A stretch of 64,000 nucleotides of DNA. It comes from Cellulophaga algicola DSM 14237 (GTDB lineage: Bacteria > Bacteroidota > Bacteroidia > Flavobacteriales > Flavobacteriaceae). Below are positions 1-8,654 of this stretch, one piece after another. The stretch covers positions 1,674,001 to 1,738,000 of the forward strand of contig NC_014934.1 of assembly GCF_000186265.1 (NCBI RefSeq), given 5' to 3'. Under the pieces are notes generated by a model. That model did not search any database, was not told where the DNA came from, and saw nothing but the letters and a program-made list of their open reading frames with translations. The translations under genes and the position numbers were made by a program. Position 1 is the first letter of the stretch. Each line of letters begins with the position of its first letter.

Positions 1-114
1 AATACGTAAACATTACCTTGTCCTACGGTTGCTAAACAAGGTATAGGCATGCCGATTTTTCAAATCGGTAGGATGGAGAAAAGCTATTTATTGTAATTGA
101 AAAAATAAAAAAAA
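1..114. other. Left-edge non-coding stretch with a short hairpin
   Basis: No gene is visible. Bases 52-68 form a 7-bp hairpin (CCGATTT, loop TTC, AAATCGG), not followed by a T-run, so it is not a convincing terminator. A short ATG frame at 73 stops after seven codons. The upstream gene lies outside the window. Confidence 0.3.
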
Positions 115-822
115 TTGACCCCAGAAGAAGTAAAAAGTAAAATTTTTAAAGAAGCCACCATCTTTAAAGCGGGCGGTTTTAGACCTAAACATACTCTTGA
201 AGAAAGTTGGATAGGAAAAGTAACGGTTTATACGGAAGCGGAAAGCATCCCTCTTGATGTACATGGGGATTTAATGTTTCCCTTAGCACAGTTCTACTTG
301 CCTACCTTACCTTTTGTTCCTTCCAAACTATCAAAAACAAAAATAATAACCGTTTTTATCGCACCTACCTATCCAGAACGTTTAGAAGAAATGGGTCAGC
401 ATTGGGTTATTCGCGAGTATGAAAATTTAGAGGCTATTGTGGTTAAGGACTTATCTAACCCAGAATCCTTTCTTAAAGCTTTTCCTTTAAAACCAGCATT
501 AGAAAAAGACTGCCCCATTTGGGATGGCGGAGGCTTATCTCCTGAAATGGAAGATGAGGTACTTACACTTGAAAATGAGGGTGTTATTGATAGTTATTAT
601 GACATTGCCGATTTTCACCAATATGAACATAAGCTTGGAGGGTACCCCTCCTACTGTCAGTCAGGAATTGGTATTGCTGATGGCTTTGGAGAAGGCTTTG
701 AATTTATGTTTCAAATTACTTCGGATGATAAAATAAATTTGAATGTAATTGATCGTGGTAGTTTACTCTTTGCAAAAAATGATGAGACCAACAAATGGGC
801 TATCTATTATGATTTTTATTGA
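115..822 (+). CDS. DUF1963 (YwqG-like) family protein, probable
   Basis: A 235-residue soluble protein with no signal peptide or membrane segment. The order of features fits the DUF1963/YwqG family: an N-terminal 'PLDVHGDLMFPLAQFYLP' block, where family members have a strand that opens the domain, then a C-terminal 'HKLGGYPSYCQ' block, the typical HxLGGYPxxxQ signature, followed by a 'MFQITSDDKINLNVIDRG' strand. The molecular function of the family is unknown. The start is TTG at 115, the first start-type codon after an in-frame TAA at 106. The next in-frame ATG is about 50 residues in and would remove conserved sequence. The next gene is convergent. The family call is from pattern memory and is moderately certain. 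Confidence 0.65.
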   Translation: MTPEEVKSKIFKEATIFKAGGFRPKHTLEESWIGKVTVYTEAESIPLDVHGDLMFPLAQFYLPTLPFVPSKLSKTKIITVFIAPTYPERLEEMGQHWVIREYENLEAIVVKDLSNPESFLKAFPLKPALEKDCPIWDGGGLSPEMEDEVLTLENEGVIDSYYDIADFHQYEHKLGGYPSYCQSGIGIADGFGEGFEFMFQITSDDKINLNVIDRGSLLFAKNDETNKWAIYYDFY

Positions 823-877
823 AGAACTTGATAAAAAATGTACGTATTGAAATTAGCTAATAGAATGGTGGTTTATA

Positions 878-1096
878 TTAAGCCAATTTAGTCTTGTTTG
901 CTTTTGTAGTAAAAGTCAATTCTTTTTTAACTCTAGAATTTTTGTACATATACAAACGTGCTGTAGAAGTTTCGTAGCTCGTTTCTGTAACAATAGTTTT
1001 TGGCGTAGTTTCTACTTTCACTTCTTTAGTCGACTCTTGTGCTTGAGCAGTGATTCCAGTAAAGATTAAAAAGATAGTGATAAGTAAAGTTTTCAT
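878..1096 (-). CDS. Small secreted protein, unknown function
   Basis: A 72-residue protein. Residues 1-19 look like a Sec signal peptide (MKT, hydrophobic LLITIFLIFTGI core, then AQAQ/E cleavage region). The mature part, about 50 residues, is rich in Thr, Lys, Val and Glu and ends with basic residues; no family is recognised. A signal peptide plus in-frame start and stop support a real gene, although short. It is convergent with the DUF1963-like gene upstream and divergent from the hydrolase at 1402. Confidence 0.6.
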   Translation of the reverse strand: MKTLLITIFLIFTGITAQAQESTKEVKVETTPKTIVTETSYETSTARLYMYKNSRVKKELTFTTKANKTKLA

Positions 1097-1401
1097 GTCT
1101 TGTAATTTGTTACACTAATAGAACGCAGTAACTCTTGTTTTACTAGGTTCTGATTCGCCCAACGACACTGTTTTTCGTTATCTTGAGGAATATCAGCCAA
1201 GCGGTAAAACAACTCCGATTAATGACAAGGGTCCTATTTTCCGTTTACCGAAGCCCTATGCATTTCATCGGTAGTGGTCTGTAGGAGTTGGTTTTTAATG
1301 TAGCGTTGTACCGTTTCATTTTTCATTTCTTTAGCAGGCCTTCTTATGTTAAAACAGCAAAAAAAAAATTCTTAACTTTCCTACTCACAAATAATAGGGC
1401 T
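1097..1401. other. Intergenic region with stem-forming leader
   Basis: There is no supported gene in this 305-base gap between a minus-strand gene and the hydrolase. It contains nested complementary arms: CAACTCCGAT (1210-1219) can pair with ATCGG (1267-1271) and GGAGTTG (1284-1290), while CGGTAAA (1202-1208) can pair with TTTACCG (1244-1250). The two pairings partly exclude each other. An open frame runs from 1288, but its first 38 codons look non-conserved, so the coding start is placed at 1402. No known riboswitch class was recognised. Confidence 0.3.
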
Positions 1402-2289
1402 ATGAAAGATTTGAAAAAAGGGGCTATTTCTCAAGAGGTGTTTGATCTGTATGATGATTATGCGCACAATAAATTAGACCGCAGGCAATTTGCAGAAAAA
1501 CTATCGCTCTATGCGGTGGGCGGTCTTACGGTAGCTTCTTTATTAAGCTTTATGTCTCCCAACTATAAAGACACCCTCTTGGTAGCACCTAATGATCCTA
1601 GTTTAGATTCTGACTACATCACCTATGATTCTCCTAAAGGTGGTGGTACTATAAAAGGATTGCTTTCTAAACCTAAAGGGATAAAAACCAAACTTCCTGG
1701 GGTTATTGTAGTGCATGAAAACAGAGGTTTAAACCCCTATATTGAAGATGTAGGCAGGCGCGTAGCCGTAGCAGATTTTATAAGTCTTGCACCAGATGCC
1801 TTAACACCGCTTGGTGGGTATCCAGGTAATGATGATGATGGTAGAGCCTTGCAAAAAGAGCGTAACCAAGCAGAAATGCTAGAAGATTTTATTGCTGCCT
1901 ATGCCTATTTAAAAAACCATAAAGATTGCAATGGCCATATAGGCGTGGTTGGTTTTTGTTTTGGTGGATGGATTGCCAATATGCTAGCAGTACGTATTCC
2001 GCAACTTGGTGCTGCAGTACCGTATTATGGCAGACAACCCGAAGCAGAAGATGCCGCTAAAATTAAAGCACCCCTACTCTTACAGTATGGCGAACTAGAT
2101 GAACGTGTAAATGCAGGAATACCAGAATATGAAGCGGTTTTAACAGCACATGCTATTGCCTACAAAACTTATATTTACCCTAAAGTAAATCATGGTTTTC
2201 ATAATAATACAACGCCAAGGTTTGATAAAGAAGCTGCGGATTTATCGTGGAATAGAACTATCGAATTTTTTAAAGAACACTTAAAATAA
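1402..2289 (+). CDS. Dienelactone hydrolase family protein (alpha/beta hydrolase), Tat-like N-terminus
   Basis: A 295-residue alpha/beta hydrolase of the dienelactone hydrolase (DLH) type, expected to hydrolyse an ester or lactone; the substrate is unknown. The nucleophile elbow is GFCFGG, with Cys as in DLH enzymes. The acid is the Asp of 'GELDERV', the histidine is in 'NHGFHN', and 'VVHENRG' matches the DLH oxyanion region. The N-terminal 'DRRQFAEKLSLYAVGG' followed by a hydrophobic stretch resembles a twin-arginine signal or anchor, so the enzyme may be exported folded. ATG 1402 was chosen over an upstream ATG at 1288 because residues from there match the usual start of flavobacterial DLH proteins and the extra 38 residues look unlike protein. 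The TPR gene follows 32 bp downstream, likely co-transcribed. Confidence 0.88.
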   Translation: MKDLKKGAISQEVFDLYDDYAHNKLDRRQFAEKLSLYAVGGLTVASLLSFMSPNYKDTLLVAPNDPSLDSDYITYDSPKGGGTIKGLLSKPKGIKTKLPGVIVVHENRGLNPYIEDVGRRVAVADFISLAPDALTPLGGYPGNDDDGRALQKERNQAEMLEDFIAAYAYLKNHKDCNGHIGVVGFCFGGWIANMLAVRIPQLGAAVPYYGRQPEAEDAAKIKAPLLLQYGELDERVNAGIPEYEAVLTAHAIAYKTYIYPKVNHGFHNNTTPRFDKEAADLSWNRTIEFFKEHLK

Positions 2290-2321
2290 CCGGAACAACA
2301 TAGCACAATACCTCTAAAAAA

Positions 2322-2780
2322 ATGAACACACTAGACGAAAGCCTACATCTTGAAATAGAAAAATTATCTGAGCAAGGCGATGCCTTGGCAGAAGCGGGTA
2401 ACTATAGCGATGCCCTTGATGCCTACTGGGCCGCTTATGATTTGGTCCCAGAACCCAAAACAGAATGGGAAGCCACCACCTGGATCTTGGTAGCTATTGG
2501 CGATGCTAATTTTTTAGGTGCCGATTTTCAGGCGGGTGTAGAGAACCTTAGCAATGCCATGCATTGCCCTAATGGCATCGGCAATCCGTTTATTCACTTA
2601 AGGCTTGGACAATGCCAGTTAGAAACCGGGAATTTAGAAAGGGCTGCAGATGAGCTTACCAGAGCGTATGCCTTGGAAGGTGAGGAATTATTTGCGGATG
2701 ACGATCCTAAATATTTGGAGTTTTTAAAGACAAAAATCACCCTAGAAAAACCAAAGAAAAAACCTTGGTGGAAGTTTTAG
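2322..2780 (+). CDS. Tetratricopeptide repeat protein
   Basis: A 152-residue cytosolic protein built of helical repeats. 'ALAEAGNYSDALDAYWAAYDLVPEP' is a clear TPR-like helix pair near the N-terminus, and 'GQCQLETGNLERAADELTRAYALEG' is a second near residue 105-130. The C-terminus ends with a basic Lys/Trp-rich tail (KPKKKPWWKF). TPR proteins act as protein-protein adaptors; no catalytic motif is present. It lies 32 bp behind the dienelactone hydrolase on the same strand and is probably in the same transcript. The following 249 bases hold no gene. Confidence 0.8.
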   Translation: MNTLDESLHLEIEKLSEQGDALAEAGNYSDALDAYWAAYDLVPEPKTEWEATTWILVAIGDANFLGADFQAGVENLSNAMHCPNGIGNPFIHLRLGQCQLETGNLERAADELTRAYALEGEELFADDDPKYLEFLKTKITLEKPKKKPWWKF

Positions 2781-3029
2781 TTGCTCATCTTCAATACGTA
2801 GTAGGACCTCTAAGGTTGCTGAAAAATCGGTAACCTTATCATGCTATAGGAACACCCCTCATTAATGCAAAGCATCAACCTATATTTCCTGGGCTGTAGG
2901 ATAACACTATAGCAACATCACCCTAAAAAAAAACCTGTTCCCTCAAGGAAAGCACCACTTCCCTAGTTGCTCCTATTCCGCTAGGATAAAATAATCTAGA
3001 TTTGAGCATCCATCTAAAAAACAACACTT

Positions 3030-3740
3030 ATGAAAACTATTTTTAGTACCCTAATCACTTTACTACTTCTAGCCTCTTGTACCACGGAGAAAAAACCCAA
3101 AGTTGTATATACAGACCAAGAAGCTAAAACCTTGGTAAAAGACACCTCTATGGTTATCGTAGCAGATTTACCTATTTTAATAGATAGTACTAACTTTCTA
3201 ATGCACCCTATTGGAGCATTGCAATTGTATGCTAAGGATCGTAAAATAGCATCGGGTTCTTGGAGCTATGCTTCTGGAACTAATTTTAATATTGCTAGTT
3301 ATGATAATCATAAAGTCTATGGCAACTTAACCAATATAAAATTTAAAGAAATAGGGACGAATAAATTGGTAGCGCTTACCGATAAAGATATCCGGATTAC
3401 CTCAGCAGATTTTTTATGGGATTTGTATGAGAGAACAGGCAAACAGCTTTTTATTTATGATGTGATTGATGCGGATACCAATGCCGATAGAACCTTAGAT
3501 GACAAGGATATAAAAACCTTATACATTAGTAAAATAGACGGTTCTAGTTTTAAGCGTTTAATGCCAAAAAATCATGAATTATTGGAATGGAAAATTATCC
3601 CAGAAATAGACCGTTTGTATGTAAAAAGTATTGAAGACACTAATAAAAACGGTAGTTTTGATAAGAATGATAAATTGCATTACAACTATATTAATTTAGT
3701 AGATGATGCCTTAGAGGTGATTGATTATTACCCTTATTAA
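3030..3740 (+). CDS. Lipoprotein with EF-hand/dockerin-like calcium loops
   Basis: A 236-residue predicted lipoprotein. The signal peptide ends in a lipobox (LLASC) with Cys17 as the acylated residue, so the mature protein sits in the cell envelope. Two Asp/Asn-rich loops are visible near the C-terminal half. 'DADTNADRTLDD' and 'DTNKNGSFDKND' both follow the DxNxDGxxDxxD-type calcium-loop spacing, the second very closely. The rest is a beta-strand-like sequence with no recognised enzyme motif. Calcium binding is inferred from the loops, and the biological role is unknown. Neighbouring genes are separated by more than 120 bases on each side, so it is probably monocistronic. Confidence 0.7.
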   Translation: MKTIFSTLITLLLLASCTTEKKPKVVYTDQEAKTLVKDTSMVIVADLPILIDSTNFLMHPIGALQLYAKDRKIASGSWSYASGTNFNIASYDNHKVYGNLTNIKFKEIGTNKLVALTDKDIRITSADFLWDLYERTGKQLFIYDVIDADTNADRTLDDKDIKTLYISKIDGSSFKRLMPKNHELLEWKIIPEIDRLYVKSIEDTNKNGSFDKNDKLHYNYINLVDDALEVIDYYPY

Positions 3741-3862
3741 AAGGTTTACACCCCTCTTTTTCTCTGTAACTGATTTCTTATAGAACTACCTAAAAATAGA
3801 AATTAAGTTAAAAAATGGTCTAATTGCCTAAAAAGTATGTTTTAAAAAGTTCAGCAGTCTTT

Positions 3863-3870
3863 TAAGTTTG
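3863..3870 (+). promoter_or_regulatory. Bacteroidota -7 promoter element (TAAGTTTG)
   Basis: TAAGTTTG matches the Bacteroidota TAnnTTTG -7 consensus. No good TTG -33 element is seen at the usual spacing. It overlaps an upstream in-frame ATG at 3868, which argues that translation begins at the ATG pair 3895/3898. Confidence 0.45.
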
Positions 3871-3897
3871 TATATTATCGTCCTAATTTTGAAAATG

Positions 3898-4734
3898 ATG
3901 AGAAAAAGTTTTCCAGTGGTACTAGGCGTGTTTTTAGTAACCACAATGATGAGCCTGAATGCTCAAGAAATTCCGGTAGAAAATCTAAGCACAGATTTAC
4001 CACTATACAGTCAGCAATACGCTAAAACCATATTAGCCGATGAAATTAAAGGCATCCATGTAGAACATATTGCATTAACAGGAAAAAATACAATTCTTGA
4101 TGCTACAGAAGATGGGAATAAATTAATCTACCTGTTTTTTAAAGGGAATGGTACGGTAACGGCTGAAGGCACAGATTATGCGATTGTACCTGAAACTATT
4201 TTATTACCTAATGCTGTAGAAGAGATTCAGCTAAAAACAACAGCAAATGATACGCTTCATTATTTGAGAATTGCTAGCAAACTAAGCAAACAAGATCTTA
4301 TAGATTTAGAAACGTTTCCTAAAGAGAATACACAGCACGTATATTATAAGAAGTTTACGGATTGTGAGCCGTATACAGAGCCTATAAAAAGTCCAAATAC
4401 GGTGAGTAGAACTATTATGCCTAATAAGATAATTCCTAGAATTGCCATGGGAACGGTACAAACAACAGGACCAGATAAAGTAGACCCGCATGAGCACCCG
4501 ATGTTAGAACAATTATTTTTAGGCCTTTCTGAAAATGACGTAGTGGTTTATGCAGATGATGAAAGTACCCCTTTAAATGAATATGCATTATTACACATTC
4601 CGCTAGGATCTAGCCATTCGGTTACCGTAGAAAAAGAAAAAGTTATGTACTATGTATGGATGGATTTCTTTTTAGATGCCAAAGGAGAAGAGTGGTTAAA
4701 AACACACCAAGTGATTGAGAAAGAAAACGAATAA
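3898..4734 (+). CDS. Secreted cupin-domain protein
   Basis: A 278-residue exported protein. The N-terminus (MRKSFPVV, hydrophobic stretch, MSLNAQE) is a signal peptide with a likely cut after the Ala in NAQ. The C-terminal third carries a cupin-like motif: 'DPHEHPMLEQLFLGL' supplies metal-binding His residues and a Glu, and 'HIPLGSSHSV' supplies the second motif. The first half may be another degenerate cupin barrel ('LIYLFFKGNGTVTAEG'), making a bicupin. The substrate is unknown. Start chosen at the ATG after the TAAGTTTG promoter element (3895 is equally possible; the ATG at 3868 overlaps the promoter). A strong terminator follows at 4750. Confidence 0.72.
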   Translation: MRKSFPVVLGVFLVTTMMSLNAQEIPVENLSTDLPLYSQQYAKTILADEIKGIHVEHIALTGKNTILDATEDGNKLIYLFFKGNGTVTAEGTDYAIVPETILLPNAVEEIQLKTTANDTLHYLRIASKLSKQDLIDLETFPKENTQHVYYKKFTDCEPYTEPIKSPNTVSRTIMPNKIIPRIAMGTVQTTGPDKVDPHEHPMLEQLFLGLSENDVVVYADDESTPLNEYALLHIPLGSSHSVTVEKEKVMYYVWMDFFLDAKGEEWLKTHQVIEKENE

Positions 4735-4749
4735 GTTTCTATTACAATT

Positions 4750-4787
4750 TAAAAAGGTCCTACAACGTTGCTGTAGGACCTTTTTTT
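4750..4787. terminator. Bidirectional rho-independent terminator
   Basis: A 14-bp stem (AAAAAGGTCCTACA / TGTAGGACCTTTTT) with a 7-base loop, flanked by an A-run on the left and a T-run on the right. It can end transcription of both the cupin gene (plus) and the NlpC/P60 gene (minus), which converge on it. Confidence 0.85.
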
Positions 4788-4808
4788 ATGGGTATTACTT
4801 AAATATAT

Positions 4809-6014
4809 TTAATCATTAAAAATAGGCGTCTCCTTTAAATTTACAAGTGCCCCTACCGAACTTTTAGCGATACGTTTTGCTCGTAAAAAACGATCATGAT
4901 TGGCTTCATCATAATTAGCTGCATTGCTATCCATACTGCTAATATGTACCTGCCCTGAGGAATGTATAAATTCATTGTTACCAATCCACATGCCTACATG
5001 TACTACTTTTTCAGTTTTATCATCCGTAGCTGGCTTTCCAAAAAACAATAAATCTCCAGGAAGGAGTTTTTTAAAATTTTCTTTGGTATCAATCAATTCC
5101 CCCGTATGTACTTGTTGCGATGCATCACGTGGAATAATCATCCCGTTTAAAAAATAGATAGTTTTTGTAAAGCCACTACAATCTACTCCTTTCGTAGAAG
5201 TACCTCCCCATAAATACGGTAAGCCCATTAATTGTTTGGACGTAGCTACTAAATTTTCTTGGTTTGGTTCTGCAGTTGCCAACCATTCTGTGTACCAACT
5301 AGCTTCGGTTTTAGCAACGTAAGCTTCTCGCCCATCTGGGTATTTTACCATAAAAAAATCACTTTCTTCATCCTCATCCGTTACTAGTAGTTCTAGAATT
5401 CCGCCTGCAACAATATCAGAAACTACTTGCGAGGTTTCATCTGGCATGGTATACGTATTTCCACTAATCTTAGTATAGATCATCTTTTGTGCATCTTTCC
5501 AATGTTGATAATCGGCTGCATTCATAGCTACAATTCCGCCATCATCTACCCATGATAAATACTGGTCTGGTGTTTGAATCAAAGACCAGGAACCCTCTTT
5601 CTTAATTATTTTTACAGGTGTACCTAAAGTTGCTTGTGTGCCTAATTCTGCCGAATGTTTAGGATTGCTTCTTAAATTGGCTACAGATATAGTTACTAGT
5701 CCAAAGTGTTTATCTTTTAGATCTTCTTCCGGTAATAATTTTATATTATCTGTATATTTAATCCCCTCTTCGGTTAAACGTTCTCTTAAAGCCGTTACGG
5801 CATCAGGAAGGTTACTTTCCCCATACAGGGTATAGTTATTTTTTATTCTATAAGCAGAAACATCAAAAAGGGCTACCCGTTTATCAGGGGCGTATTCTGA
5901 TCGTATAGCTGCGATATCATCCACTAAAACAGTATCGTTTTTATCATCATCAGAACAAGAAAACAAAGTAATTAGTAGAAAGGAAAAAGAAAGAATAAAA
6001 GTGATTTTTTTCAT
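4809..6014 (-). CDS. SH3-domain NlpC/P60 peptidoglycan peptidase lipoprotein
   Basis: A 401-residue envelope lipoprotein that should cut peptide stems of peptidoglycan, like dipeptidyl-peptidase VI-type NlpC/P60 enzymes. The lipobox is at residues 17-20 (LFSC), with Cys20 lipidated and an Asp-rich linker after it. Two bacterial SH3-like domains lie around residues 108-160 and 180-237. The catalytic domain occupies about 258-383: Cys279 in 'VDCSGF', His339 in 'VVHVG' and His351 in 'FIHSSG' form the triad. Length and domain order match flavobacterial homologues. The gene faces the cupin gene with a shared terminator between them. Function of the fold is secure; the exact cleavage site is inferred. 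Confidence 0.9.
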   Translation of the reverse strand: MKKITFILSFSFLLITLFSCSDDDKNDTVLVDDIAAIRSEYAPDKRVALFDVSAYRIKNNYTLYGESNLPDAVTALRERLTEEGIKYTDNIKLLPEEDLKDKHFGLVTISVANLRSNPKHSAELGTQATLGTPVKIIKKEGSWSLIQTPDQYLSWVDDGGIVAMNAADYQHWKDAQKMIYTKISGNTYTMPDETSQVVSDIVAGGILELLVTDEDEESDFFMVKYPDGREAYVAKTEASWYTEWLATAEPNQENLVATSKQLMGLPYLWGGTSTKGVDCSGFTKTIYFLNGMIIPRDASQQVHTGELIDTKENFKKLLPGDLLFFGKPATDDKTEKVVHVGMWIGNNEFIHSSGQVHISSMDSNAANYDEANHDRFLRAKRIAKSSVGALVNLKETPIFND

Positions 6015-6198
6015 GGACGCAAATTTGATAGTAGCGGTATGCCCTAAAATTAAGACTATTTTTTTAGTTAATCTGTATTCCTAACAAGAACTTAACGCTA
6101 TAGTATAATATTCATTTTAGTAGTTTTTAAAACTTAACATACTGTTAATCAATGTATTTTATTTTGAATTGACTAATATAAAGCGTACTTTCAAGATT

Positions 6199-6573
6199 AT
6201 GATCGAATCGGAAAAACTAGAAAACAAGAACTTAATTGAGAAATCGGTAACTCATTTGCAGGCTACCGGATTTGAGCACATTAAAGCTGATATTGAAGGT
6301 TACGAGACTCCAAAATCATACACCAGGAAAGGGCATGATTCTAAAATAACCCCAGATATTGTTGCGATTAAAAATGGTAGAAAATACTTTTTTGATATTA
6401 GTTTAAAATCTAAAAAGCCAAGGTTACTAAAGACCAAATGGTTGTTTTTAGATACGATTAGCCGTATGAAATCTGACCGGTTTAGGATTATTACGACTAA
6501 AGGGCATTATAAATTTACAGAAGATATGTTAGAAGATATTAATCTAGCAAATAAAGAACCGATTAAACTATAA
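6199..6573 (+). CDS. Conserved small protein, possibly nuclease-fold
   Basis: A 124-residue basic cytosolic protein. After a helical N-terminus ('ESEKLENKNLIEKSVTHLQ'), the central part reads 'ITPDIVAIKNGRKYFFDISLK'. This resembles the strand-turn-strand core of PD-(D/E)xK restriction-endonuclease-like folds (PD, then D.xxK), but the catalytic spacing is not canonical, so nuclease activity is only a suggestion. A TTG at 6169 in the same frame would add ten residues; ATG 6199 is preferred. The gene is monocistronic, with a terminator immediately after it, and it marks the left border of the large repeat array. Confidence 0.62.
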   Translation: MIESEKLENKNLIEKSVTHLQATGFEHIKADIEGYETPKSYTRKGHDSKITPDIVAIKNGRKYFFDISLKSKKPRLLKTKWLFLDTISRMKSDRFRIITTKGHYKFTEDMLEDINLANKEPIKL

Positions 6574-6576
6574 TTG

Positions 6577-6603
6577 AAAAAGCGCCTTATGGGCGCTTTT
6601 TTT
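6577..6603 (+). terminator. Rho-independent terminator
   Basis: AAAAAGCGCC, a short loop, then GGCGCTTTTTTT immediately after the 6199-6573 stop codon. The GC-rich stem with a T-run is a classic intrinsic terminator and separates this gene from the repeat array. Confidence 0.85.
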
Positions 6604-7519
6604 GTGAATACCTACTCCTACAGCGCTAGCAACCGTATATAAAATTAAAAAAAATAGTTTTAAAATTACTCGATTTCAACAACCGTCATTGAATTTCAAC
6701 AACTGTCATTGAAATGATCAACCTCATTAGAGAACTCATACAAACTAAAAGCTTCTCGATACTAATGATTTCTCCGCTATCCCTACAAAATCATTCACTA
6801 GAAGTGACAACAGGAATTCAACAACTGTCCTTGAATTTGTACTTGATGAAAAACCGAAAATTAAACAACTGTCATTGAAAAAAACTAGATTGTCAGTTCG
6901 AGTGTTTTTCATGAAGAGAAACGCAATGAAAAATGTATCGAGAACTTATTTGAACTAAAAAGCTTCTCTATATTAATGACTTCTCCGCTACCGCTACAAA
7001 ATAATTCACTCGAAGTACAACAGGAATTCAACAACTGTCATTGAAAAAACAAGCTTATCAAAAAACTAGATTGTCAGTTCGAGTGTTTTTTAGGAAGTGA
7101 AACGTATGGAAAAATGTATCGAGAACTTATCCGAACTAAAACCCTTCTCGATACTAATAATTTCTTCGCTACCACTTCAAAATTATTCACTCGAAGTGAC
7201 AACAGGAATTCAACAACTGTCATTGAAAATCAACAACTGTCCTTGAATTGATCAACCTCATTAGAGAACACATACGAACTAAAAAGCTTCTCGATACTAA
7301 TGACTTCTCCGCTACCGCTGCAAAATCATTCACTCGAAGTGACAACAGGAATTCAACAACTGTCATTGAATTGATCAATCTCATTAGAGAACTCCTGCGA
7401 ACTAAAAAGCTTCTCGATACTAATAATTTCTTCGCTACCACTTCAAAATTATTCACTCGAAGTGACAACACGAATTTAACAACTGTCCTTGAATTTGTAT
7501 TTGATGAAAAACCGAAAAA

Positions 7520-7536
7520 TCAACAACGGTTGTTGA
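7520..7536. repeat. Perfect example of the palindromic linker
   Basis: TCAACAACGGTTGTTGA is an odd-centred perfect palindrome. It is the most symmetric copy of the short linker found between cloverleaf units. Elsewhere the right half varies (GTCATTGAA, GTCCTTGAA, GTTCATGAA, GCCATTGAA), while the left half TTCAACAAC is nearly fixed. Confidence 0.75.
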
Positions 7537-8522
7537 ATTACTAAAACATAAACAAACTGTCCGTTCGAGTGCTACGACCAGCAGGAGAAGGGTATCGAGA
7601 ACTTTTTGAAGTTATCAACACTTCTCGATACTAATGATTTCTCCGCTACCGCTACTAAATCATTCACTCGAAGTGACAACAAGAATTCAACAACTGTCCT
7701 TGAATTAATCAACAACGGTTCATGAAATATTCAAACATAAACTACACCGTCAGTTCGAGTGTTTTTCAGGAGGGGAAACGTATGGAAAAATGTATCGATA
7801 ACTCCTGCAAACTAAAAAGCTTCTCGATACTAATAATTTCTTCGCTACCGCTACAAAATCATTCACTCGAAGTGACAACACGAATTCAAGGACGGTCATT
7901 GAAAATCAACAACCGTCCTTGAATTGATCAACCTCATTAGAGAACACATACGAACTAAAAAGCTTCTCTATACTAATAATTTCTTCGCTATCACTACAAA
8001 ATCATTCACTCGAAGTGACATTACAAATTCAACAACTGTCCTTGAAAAAACAAGATTATCAAAAAACTAGATTGTCAGTTCGAGTGTTTTTCATGAAGAG
8101 AAACGCAATGAAAAATGTATAGAGAACTCCTGCTAGCTAAAAGCTTCTCGATACTAATAATTTCTTCGCTACCACTTCAAAATTATTCACTCGAAGTGAC
8201 AACAGGAATTCAACAACTGTCATTGAATTTGTACTTGATGAAAAACCGAAAATTCAACAACTGTCATTGAAAAAACAAGATTATCAAAAAACTAGATTGT
8301 CAGTTCGAGTGTTTTTCATGAAGAGAAACGCAATGAAAAATGTATCGAGAACTCATACAAACTAAAAAACTTCTCGATACTAATGACTTCTCCGCTATCA
8401 CTACAAAATAATTCACTCGAAGTGACAACAGGAATTCAACAACTGTCCTTGAATTTGTACTTGATGAAAAACCGAAAATTCAACAACCGTCCTTGAAAAA
8501 ACAAGCTCATTAGAAAACTAGA

Positions 8523-8654
8523 TTGTCAGTTCGAGTGTTTTTCAGGAAGTGAAACGTATGGAAAAATGTATCGAGAACTTATCCGAACTAAAACCCTTCT
8601 CGATACTAATGATTTCTCCGCTACCGCTACTAAATCATTCACTCGAAGTGACAA
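8523..8654 (+). repeat. Representative complete repeat unit: four-way-junction fold
   Basis: One of the complete copies, given as type example. The outer stem pairs TTGTCAGTTCGAGTG (8523-8537) with CACTCGAAGTGACAA (8640-8654), with one mismatch. Inside sit three hairpins in series: TTTTTC (8538-8543) with GAAAAA (8561-8566); GTATCGAGAA (8568-8577) with TTCTCGATAC (8597-8606); AATGATTT (8608-8615) with AAATCATT (8632-8639). Only zero or one base separates successive stems, giving a compact cloverleaf on either strand or in single-stranded DNA. Confidence 0.8.

Noticed and set aside
1288-1401. 38-residue N-terminal extension of the dienelactone hydrolase
   Set aside because: It has no conserved pattern and overlaps a stem-forming leader; the protein from ATG 1402 already has a normal start.
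1-2960. A dispersed repeat family around words like CCTA..GGTTGCT..ATCGGTA (near 19-70, 1240-1290, 2800-2900)
   Set aside because: Shared words are short and not collinear; similarity may be chance in intergenic DNA.
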